Below are positions 52,901 through 60,868 of a stretch of DNA of 64,000 nt, one piece after another. The position numbers and the translations under genes are program-made. Numbering within the stretch: the first letter of the stretch is position 1; every line of letters starts with the position of its first letter. Under the pieces are notes generated by a model. That model worked only from the letters and a program-made list of their open reading frames with translations, did no database searches and was not told the origin of the DNA. The stretch is from positions 24,453,514 to 24,517,513 of the forward strand of contig NC_060955.1 in NCBI RefSeq assembly GCF_910589235.1, in the 5' to 3' direction. Source of the stretch: Vespa crabro. Taxonomy: Eukaryota; Arthropoda; Insecta; Hymenoptera; Vespidae.

Positions 52901-55900
52901 TTTGTTCTTTTTTTTTCCTGGTTCCTTCCGCAGTTTTGACTGGATACGTGCGTAGTTTTCATTTTCTCTTTTTTCTGGTTCCTTCAGGAGTTGTGCCTGG
53001 TTACGTTCACAGTTTTTTAAATTTATTTTTTCTTTTTCTCCTGGTTTCTTCCTGAGCTGTGACTGGCTACGTCCGTAGTTTTTTTTTTCATTTTTTTCGT
53101 GGTTTCTGCTGGATTTGTGCCTGGTTACGTCCATTGTTTTTTTATTTATTTATTTTTTTCCAGGTTTCTTCCGGAGTTGTGACTGGCTACGTCCGCAGTT
53201 TTTTTATTTATTTTTTTTTCCTGGTTCCTTTCGGAGTTGTGACTGCTTACGTGCATAGTTTTTTTATTTATTTATTTCTATCCTGGTTCCTTCAGGAGTT
53301 GTGACTGCCTACGTTCGTAGTTTTTTTTTCCTTTTTCTTTTCCTGGTTCCTTCCGGAGTTGTGACTGGCTACGTCCGTAGTTTTTTTTTCCTGGTTGCTT
53401 CCAAAGTTGTGCCTGGTTTCGTCCGTAGTTTTTTAATTTTTCTCTTCTTTTTATTTACTGTTCCCTTCCTGACCTGTGACTGGATACGTCCGTGGTTTTT
53501 TTTTTCCATTTTTTTCGTGGTTTCTGCTGAAGTTGTGCCTGGTGACGTCCATAGTGTTTTTATTTATTTATTTTTTTCCAGGTTTCTTCCGGCGTTGTGA
53601 CTGGCTACGTCCGCAGTTTTTTTATTTATTTTTTTTTCCTGGTTCCTTTCGGAGTCGTGCCTGGTTACGTCCATAATTCTTTTATTTATTTATATTTTTC
53701 CTGGTTCCTTCAGGAGTTGTGACTGCCGACGTTCGTAGTTTTTTTTTCCTTTTTCTTTTCCTGGTTCCTTCCGGAGTTGTGACTGGCTACGTCCGTAGTT
53801 TTTTTTTCCTGGTTGCTTCCAAAGTTGTGCCTGGTTACGTCCGTAGTTTTTTAATTTTTCTCTTCTTTTTTTTTACTGTTCACTTCCGGAGTTGTGACTG
53901 GCTACGTCCGTAGTTTTTTGTTCTTTTTTTTTCCTGGTTCTTTCCGGATTTTTGTTTGGTTACGTTCGTGGTTTTTTTTCCTTTTTTTCCTGGTTCCTTC
54001 CGCAGTTTTGACTGTATACGTGCGTAGTTTTCATTTTCTCTTTTTTCTGGTTCCGTCAGGAGTTGTGCCTGGTTACGTTCACAGTTTTTTAAATTTATTT
54101 TTCCTTTTTTTCCTGGTTTCTTCCTGAGCTGTGACTGGCTACGTCCGTAGTTTTTTTTTTCATTTTTTTCGTTGTTTCTGCTGAAGTTGTGCCTGGTTAC
54201 GTCCATAGTGTTTTTATTTATTTATTTTTTTCCAGGTTTCTTCCGGCGTTGTGACTGGCTACGTCCGCAGTTTTTTTATTTATTTTTTTTTCCTGGTTCC
54301 TTTCGGAGTCGTGCCTGGTTACGTCCATAATTCTTTTATTTATTTATTTTTTTCCTGGTTCCTTCCGGAGTTGTGACTGGCTACGTCCGCAGTTTTTTTA
54401 TTTATTTTTTTTTCCTGGTTCCTTTCGAAGTTGTGACTGGTTACGTCCATAGTTTTTTTATTTATTTATTTTTTTCCTGGTTCCTTCCGGAGTTGTGACT
54501 GGCTAAGTCCGTAGTTTTTTAATTTATTTTTTCTCCTTTTTTTCCTGGTTCCTTCCGGAGTTGTGACTGCCTACGTTCGTAGTTTTTTTTCCTTTTTCTT
54601 TTCCTGGTTCCTTCCGGAGTTGTGACTGGCTACGTCCGTAGTTCTTTTTTCCTGGTTGCTTCCAGAGTTGTGCCTGGTTACGTCTGTCGTTTTTTAATTT
54701 TTCTCTTCTTTCTTTTTACTGTTCCCTTCAGGAGTTGTGACTGGCTACGTCCGTAGTTTTTTGTTCTTTTTTTTTCCTGGTTCTTTCCGGATTTTTGTTT
54801 GGTTACGTTCGTGGTTTTTTTTCCTTTTTTTCCTGGTGCCTTCCGCAGTTTTGACTGTATACGTGCGTAGTTTTCATTTTCTCTTTTTTCTGGTTCCTTC
54901 AGGAGTTGTGCCTGGTTACGTTCACAGTCTTTTAAATTTATTTTTCCTTTTTTCCTGGTTTCTTCCTGAGCTGTGACTGGCTACGTCCGTAGTTCTTTTT
55001 TTCATTTTTTTCGTGGTTTCTGCTGGAGTTGTGCCTGGTTACGTCCATTGTTTTTTTATTTATTTATTTTTTTCCAGGTTTTTTCCGGAGTTGAGACTGG
55101 CTACGTCCGCAGTTTTTTATTCATTTTTTTTCCTGGTTTCTTTCGGAGTTGTGACTGGTTACGTCCGCAGTTTTTTTATTTATTTTTGTTCCTGGTTCCT
55201 TTCGGAGTTGTGACTGGTTACGTCCCTAGTTTTTTTATTTATTTATTTTTTTCCTGCTTCCTTTCGGAGTTGTGACTGGTTACGTCCATAGTTTTTTTTT
55301 TATTTATTTCTTTCCTGGTTCCTTCAGGAGTTGTGACTGTCTAAGTCCGTAGTTTTATTATTTATTTTTTCTCTTTTTTCTCCTGGTTCCTTCCGGAGTT
55401 GTGACTGCCTATGTCCGTAGTTTTTTTTCCTGGTTGCTTCCAGAGTTGTGCCTGGTTACGTCCGTAGTTTTTTAATTTTTCACTTATTCTTTTTTACTGC
55501 TCCCTTCCTGAGCTGTAACTGGATACGTCCGTAGTTTTTTTTTCCATTTTTTTTCGTGGTTTCTGCTGGAGTTGTGCCTGGTTTCGTCCATAGTTTTTTT
55601 ATTTATTTATTTTTTTCCAGGTTTCTTCCGGGGTTGTGACTGACTACGTCTGCAGTTTTTTTATGTATTTTTTTTTCCTGGTTCCTTTCGGAGTTGCGAC
55701 TGGTTACGTCCATAGTTTTTTTATTTATTTATTTTTTTTCTGGTTCCTTCCGGAGTTGTGACGGGCTATGTCCGTAGTTTTTTTAATTATTTTTTCTCTT
55801 TTTTTTCCTGGTTGTTCCCGGAGTTTTGACTGTCTACGTTCGTAGTTTTTTTTCCTTTTTCTTTTCCTGGTTCCTTCCGGAGTTGTGACTGGCTACGTCC

Positions 55901-56150
55901 GTAGTTTTTTTTCCTAGTTGCTTCCAGAGTTATGCCTGGTTACGTCCGTAGTATTTTTATTTTCTTCTTCTTTATTTTTACTGTTCCCTTCCGGAGTTGT
56001 GACTGGCTACGGCCGTAGTTTTTTGTTCTTTTTTTTTCCTGGTTCTTTCCGGATTTGTGTTGGATACTTTCGTGGTTTTTTTTCTTTTTTTTTCCTGGTT
56101 CCTTCCGCAGTTTTGACTGGCTACGTGGGTAGTTTTTTCTGGTTCCTTCT
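49985..56150. repeat. T-rich subtelomeric satellite, long variable units
   Basis: Dozens of copies of a core (CTGGTTCCTTCCGGAGTTGT then GACTGGCTACGTCCGTAG), separated by T-rich linkers of 5-50 bp such as TTATTTATTTATTTTT. Units are about 60-95 bp. Subtypes alternate (GACTGGCTACGTCCG, GCCTGGTTACGTCCA, GACTGCCTACGTTCG) and larger blocks repeat (for example around 51.86, 53.93 and 54.77 kb). It creates 60-108-codon open frames on both strands with the recurring peptide VPSGVVTGYVRSFF, which I regard as artefacts. Confidence 0.93.
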
Positions 56151-56525
56151 GTAGTTGTGACTGGTTACGTCCGTGGATTTTTCTGGTTTCTTCCGGAGTT
56201 GTGATTGGATACGTTTGTAGTTTTTTCTGGTTCCTTCCGGAGTTGAGACTGGTTACGTTTGTAGTTTTTTCTGGTTCCTTCCGGAGTTGTGACTGGTTAC
56301 GTTTGTAGTTTTTTCTGGTTCCTTCCGGAGTTGTGACTGGTTACGTTTGTAGTTTTTTCTGGTTCCTTCCGGAGTTGTGACTGGTTACGTTTGTAGTTTT
56401 TTCTGGTTCCTTCCGGAGTTGTGACTGGTTACGTTTGTAGTTTTTTCTGGTTCCTTCCGGAGTTGTGACTGGTTACGTTTGTAGTTTTTTCTGGTTCCTT
56501 CCGGAGTTGTGACTGGCTACGTGCG
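56151..56525. repeat. 44-bp satellite, first homogeneous block
   Basis: About eight copies of a 44-bp unit: TTTTTTCTGGTTCCTTCCGG followed by AGTTGTGACTGGTTACGTTTGTAG. This is the core of the longer-unit satellite with a minimal linker. Early copies vary (GAGACTGG, GTGATTGG); later ones are identical. Confidence 0.93.
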
Positions 56526-57110
56526 TAGTTTTCATTTTCTTTTTTTTTGGTTCCTTCCGGAGTTGTGCTTGGTTACGTTCATAGTTTTTTTTATTTATTT
56601 TTCCTTTTTTTTCCTGGTTCCTTCCGGAGCTGTGACTGGATACGCCCGTAGTTTTTTTTTTCATTTTTTTTCGTGATTTCTGCTGGAGTTGTGCCCGGTT
56701 ACGATCATAGTTTTTTTATTTATTTATTTTTTTCCTGGTTACTTCCTGAGTTGTTACTGGCTACGACCGCAGTTTTTTAATTTATTTTTATTCCTGGTTC
56801 CTTTCGGAGTTGTGCCTGGTTACGTCCATAGTTTTTTTATTTATTTATTTTTTTTTTCCTGGTTCCTTCCTGAGTTGTGACTGCCTACGTTCGTAGTTTT
56901 TTTTCCATTTTTTTTCCTGGTTCCTTCGGGAGTTGTGCCTGGTTTCGTCCGTAGTTTTTTTGTTTTTTTCTTCTCTTTTTTTACTGTTCCCTCCCGGAGT
57001 TGTGACTGGCTACGTTCGTAGTTTTTTGTTCTTTATTTTTCCTGGTTCTTTCCGGATTTGTGTTAGGTTCCGTTCGTGGTTTTCTTTTTCTTTTTCTTTC
57101 CTGGTTCCTT
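56526..57110. repeat. Second patch of long-unit T-rich satellite
   Basis: Return of the longer variable units between the two 44-bp blocks, suggesting that a segment containing both unit types was duplicated. Confidence 0.85.
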
Positions 57111-57906
57111 CCGCAGTTTTGACTGGCTACGTTTGTAGTTTTTTCTGGTTCCTTCCGGAGTTGTGACTGGTTACGTTTGTAGTTTTTTCTGGTTCCTTCC
57201 GGAGTTGTGACTGGTTACGTTTGTAGTTTTTTCTGGTTCCTCCCGGAGTTGTGACTGGTTACGTTTGTAGTTTTTTCTGGTTCCTTCCGGAATTGAGACT
57301 GGTTACGTTTGTAGTTTTTTCTGGTTCCTTCCGGAGTTGCGACTGGTTACGTTTGTAGTTTTTTCTGGTTCCTTCCGGAGTTGGGACTGGTTACGTTTGT
57401 AGTTTTTTCTGGTTCCTTCCGGAGTTGGGACTGGTTACGTTTGTAGTTTTTTCTGGTTCCTTCCGGAGTTGCGACTGGTTACGTTTGTAGTTTTTTCTGG
57501 TTCCTTCCGGAGTTGCGACTGGTTACGTTTGTAGTTTTTTCTGGTTCCTTCCGGAGTTGCGACTGGTTACGTTTGTAGTTTTTTCTGGTTCCTTCCGGAG
57601 TTGCGACTGGTTACGTTTGTAGTTTTTTCTGGTCCCTTCCGGAGTTGTGACTGGTTACGTTTGTAGTTTTTTCTGGTTCCTTCCGGAGTTGTGACTGGTT
57701 ACGTTTGTAGTTTTTTCTGGTTCCTTCCGGAGTTGTGACTGGTTACGTTTGTAGTTTTTTCTGGTTCCTTCCGGAGTTGTGACTGGTTACGTTTGTAGTT
57801 TTTCTGGTTCCTTCCGGAGTTGTGACTGGTTACGTTTGTAGTTTTTTCTGGTTCCTTCCGGAGTTGTGACTGGTTACGTTTGTAGTTTTTTCTGGTTCCT
57901 TCCGGA
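57111..57906. repeat. 44-bp satellite, second homogeneous block next to the telomeric array
   Basis: About 18 copies of the 44-bp unit with few variants (GTTGTGACTGG, GTTGCGACTGG, GTTGGGACTGG). The last copy stops within TTCCTTCCGGAGTTG and passes directly into the 11-bp array, sharing GTTGCG with it. Confidence 0.93.
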
Positions 57907-58459
57907 GTTGCGTCAGGGTTGCGTCAGGGTTGCGTCAGGGTTGCGTCAGGGTTGCGTCAGGGTTGCGTCAGGGTTGCGTCAGGGTTGCGTCAGGGTTGCG
58001 TCAGGGTTGCGTCAGGGTTGCGTCAGGGTTGCGTCAGGGTTGCGTCAGGGTTGCGTCAGGGTTGCGTCAGGGTTGCGTCAGGGTTGCGTCAGGGTTGCGT
58101 CAGGGTTGCGTCAGGGTTGCGTCAGGGTTGCGTCAGGGTTGCGTCAGGGTTGCGTCAGGGTTGCGTCAGGGTTGCGTCAGGGTTGCGTCAGGGTTGCGTC
58201 AGGGTTGCGTCAGGGTTGCGTCAGGGTTGCGTCAGGGTTGCGTCAGGGTTGCGTCAGGGTTGCGTCAGGGTTGCGTCAGGGTTGCGTCAGGGTTGCGTCA
58301 GGGTTGCGTCAGGGTTGCGTCAGGGTTGCGTCAGGGTTGCGTCAGGGTTGCGTCAGGGTTGCGTCAGGGTTGCGTCAGGGTTGCGTCAGGGTTGCGTCAG
58401 GGTTGCGTCAGGGTTGCGTCAGGGTTGCGTCAGGGTTGCGTCAGGGTTGCGTCAGGGTT
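57907..58459 (+). repeat. Telomere-type array (TTGCGTCAGGG)n, about 50 identical copies
   Basis: GTTGCGTCAGG repeats with period 11 for about 551 bp without a visible substitution; open frames in all three + frames repeat the same 11-residue peptide, which confirms the uniformity. G-rich strand reads to the right, so the chromosome terminus should be to the right. From memory, 11-bp motifs of the form TTGCGTC(A/T)GGG are among the alternative telomere repeats found in Hymenoptera. An interstitial copy of a telomere repeat is the main alternative. Confidence 0.85.
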
Positions 58460-58708
58460 TCCCCTGTGGGTAGGGGGAACCCCCCCTGTAAGAAGGGGGC
58501 AGTAGAATACTCCCACAGTATTCCCTGCTTGTCGTAAGAGGCGACTAAAAGGGATGGTATGTATGATGTGTAAATGCTCTTGTATGGCTATTCCTCTCTT
58601 TTTGCTGTCCTATCATATCTTTCCTACTCTTTCTCTCTCTCTCTCTAGCATTCTTCTTTTCCTTTCCTTTCCAATGGGGAGCCTGGCTCCCAACCATTAA
58701 TCAATAAC
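58460..58708 (+). promoter_or_regulatory. 5' UTR of the telomeric LINE
   Basis: Opens with a G/C-run segment (GGGGG at 58473-58477, a C7 run at 58480-58486, GGGGG at 58495-58499) able to form alternative short stems. A small stem GTCG (58531-58534) with CGAC (58542-58545) lies in TGTCGTAAGAGGCGACTAAA, followed by a CT-rich run at 58629-58647. R1-clade elements usually carry an internal promoter here; no particular element can be assigned. Confidence 0.5.
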
Positions 58709-60865
58709 ATGATGAGTTCTTCAGGTAGAGTAATCAGCGGGCGTGGGAGGGATACCCATGCCACGGCGGTGCTAGGTGGTGATATGGCAGGCCACCCTCC
58801 GTCGTCATCCAACGACTGCCAGGAGCTCGGGGTAGGCAACCTGGCCCCAGCTCTGGTTTCTGCGTCAGGAAGGGCATCACAGGTAGGCGACCTGGCCTGT
58901 GGTGTATCTAACATGCCAGGAAGTTCAAGGCCTGAGGAGGAAAATTTGGAGGAATGGCAAAAGGTTGCCAGGGCCAAATACAGGGTGCGGCTTTCCGGAC
59001 AGAGGTCTCCTATTTGCTTTGGGAGGAGTAAGCGGACGAAGCCTATAACCTACTCCTCTGAAGAAGAGGAGACAGGAGCTGACGTGGTTGGGTGGAGTTC
59101 GGAATTCCCGACAGTGGCCCAACTACCTCAGGTGGAAACATGCAGGCTATTGGAGATAGCAACGAGGCATATCCAGATAAGTGACGCCGAGAGGAGGAAG
59201 TGCGGCAATATCAAGGGATCTGTCTCGGGGAAGATGAAGAACTCCAATAGCTACGTAGTGAAGATCCACCAAACACTACAGGACAGATTTAAGTCAGGAG
59301 ATGGGGACTCTCCGTCAGTACAGGAGGCAATGGTGCAGCTGAAGGCTGAACTGAGGGTCATGGGACTGCGGAACAAGGAGATGGCAGAGGAACTTGCCCT
59401 CCTTAAGAAGGAGAGGGCGAAGGAACCAAGACCAGTTGCTACGAGGAGCGAATCAACGACTCCGGAGGTTCAGCAGCTGATTGAGTCGATCAAGCTGATG
59501 ACGGAGGCGTTTCGCTGTAATCAGCAACACCCGCAGCAGCCGCAACAACAGCAGCAACAGCTGCGACAGCATCCGCAACAACAACAGCAGCAGCAGCGAG
59601 AGCAGCAGCAGCGGCAACAGCAGCAGCAGCAACAGCAACGGCAGCAGACAGCGAGTGGATCAGCCAATGGAGCTGGCGGGACACATAAAGGCCCTACAGT
59701 CCGTGCTGTATCCACGCGTCCTCCTGCGAATCAGGTAAGTGTAGCTAGGACACTAACCCCGCAGGGCGACTTTGTGCAGGTACTTGGCCGAAAGGAGAGA
59801 CGGGCCCAGAGGAGGGAGGCGAACCCACCACCCCCCCGAGCTGTACTAAGAAAGGAAGGCAATGACCCTCAACCCTTGCGGGGACAAGTGGCCCCCAAGA
59901 AGGGAAAGAAAAAGGAGAGTGGCGCGCAACGTAGGAAAAGGAGAAGGCAGAGAGAAAGAGAAGTTGCGGCTGTTTCCCTGTCCTGCACCGAGGAGATGTC
60001 ATACAGGGATGCGCTTGGCCGGGCGGTAAACGCGGTCAACTTGAAGGACCTGGGGATCACCAATCTGCCCTGTAAGAGAGGCCTCACAGGCGCCTTCATC
60101 TGGAAGATACGAGGCAAAGGTGCGAATGAGAAGGCTGACCGAATGGCGGAGGCCATTAGGAATGCTGTCCCGGGAGCGAAAATTACTCGCCCCGTGCGCA
60201 CGAGCACCATAAAACTGGTGGGCCTGGATGGGTGGGCAAACAGGACCATCATCAGGAACGCGCTTCTGGAAATAAAATCCGGAACGGACCCCAACCTGAT
60301 CAAGATAGGGGACATAAGAATTGGCAGGGGTAGACTAGGCGAGGCCATCGTCTCCGCGCCTGTGCCTATCACGCGTGCGGCCCTGGATAAGGGCAAATTA
60401 CAGATAGGGATTTCGACGGTGAGGGTGCGCGAGATTAGACAGCCCCCCCTCAGATGCCATCGATGCCTCGCTCGAGGACATATTGCGGCGATGTGCCCGA
60501 CTGAAAAATCCAGGACAGACGTCTGTTACGTCTGCGGGAAAACGGGACACATAGCCAAAACGTGTACGGACAGGGCATCGTGCCCTGTCTGTACAGATGC
60601 CGGCCGGAAGCCGACCAACCACCGTGCCGGTTCTTGGGAGTGCCCGGTAGTGCCTCCCAGGAAATGGGTGGACAAGGTGTACGCAGGGGCACCAGACGTC
60701 TGCCCTGAAGAAACAAGAACGCGGGAAGAGTCGAACAAGATCGCTGACAAGTGCCGCGTGAAAAACGGTAAAGCGACCGAGAAGAGACAGGTGGATGACG
60801 AGATGGAGGTGGAACAAAGTGTTCCAGGCACCTCAGTAGAGGTAGTTACAGTGGAGGATCTATAG
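58709..60865 (+). CDS. LINE ORF1, gag-like nucleic-acid-binding protein (718 aa)
   Basis: Structural protein of the retrotransposon RNP; in TRAS/SART-type elements the equivalent protein directs the particle to telomeres. Visible in order: a Ser/Gly-rich N-terminus; a charged helical region likely to be coiled coil at about 165-235 (ELRVMGLRNKEMAEELALLKK); a Gln-rich tract at about 270-315; a basic linker rich in KKGKKK and RRKRRR; a folded region at about 430-575; and three zinc knuckles at about 580-645 (CHRCLARGHIAAMC, CYVCGKTGHIAKTC, then CPVC..H..C). An acidic tail follows. Intact throughout. The first of two adjacent ATGs was taken. The stop TAG is three nucleotides before the ORF2 ATG. 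Confidence 0.92.
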   Translation: MMSSSGRVISGRGRDTHATAVLGGDMAGHPPSSSNDCQELGVGNLAPALVSASGRASQVGDLACGVSNMPGSSRPEEENLEEWQKVARAKYRVRLSGQRSPICFGRSKRTKPITYSSEEEETGADVVGWSSEFPTVAQLPQVETCRLLEIATRHIQISDAERRKCGNIKGSVSGKMKNSNSYVVKIHQTLQDRFKSGDGDSPSVQEAMVQLKAELRVMGLRNKEMAEELALLKKERAKEPRPVATRSESTTPEVQQLIESIKLMTEAFRCNQQHPQQPQQQQQQLRQHPQQQQQQQREQQQRQQQQQQQQRQQTASGSANGAGGTHKGPTVRAVSTRPPANQVSVARTLTPQGDFVQVLGRKERRAQRREANPPPPRAVLRKEGNDPQPLRGQVAPKKGKKKESGAQRRKRRRQREREVAAVSLSCTEEMSYRDALGRAVNAVNLKDLGITNLPCKRGLTGAFIWKIRGKGANEKADRMAEAIRNAVPGAKITRPVRTSTIKLVGLDGWANRTIIRNALLEIKSGTDPNLIKIGDIRIGRGRLGEAIVSAPVPITRAALDKGKLQIGISTVRVREIRQPPLRCHRCLARGHIAAMCPTEKSRTDVCYVCGKTGHIAKTCTDRASCPVCTDAGRKPTNHRAGSWECPVVPPRKWVDKVYAGAPDVCPEETRTREESNKIADKCRVKNGKATEKRQVDDEMEVEQSVPGTSVEVVTVEDL

Positions 60866-60868
60866 ACA

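Noticed and set aside
50421..57166. Many 60-108-codon frames with the recurring peptide VPSGVVTGYVRSFF (+) or NYGRSQSQLRK (-)
   Set aside because: They are translations of the T-rich satellite unit on both strands, with no fixed start, length or end.
57866..58537. Open frames of 184-223 codons repeating an 11-residue peptide through the telomeric array
   Set aside because: An 11-bp repeat has no stop in any + frame, so all three frames stay open and encode the same peptide; this is a consequence of the period, not a gene.
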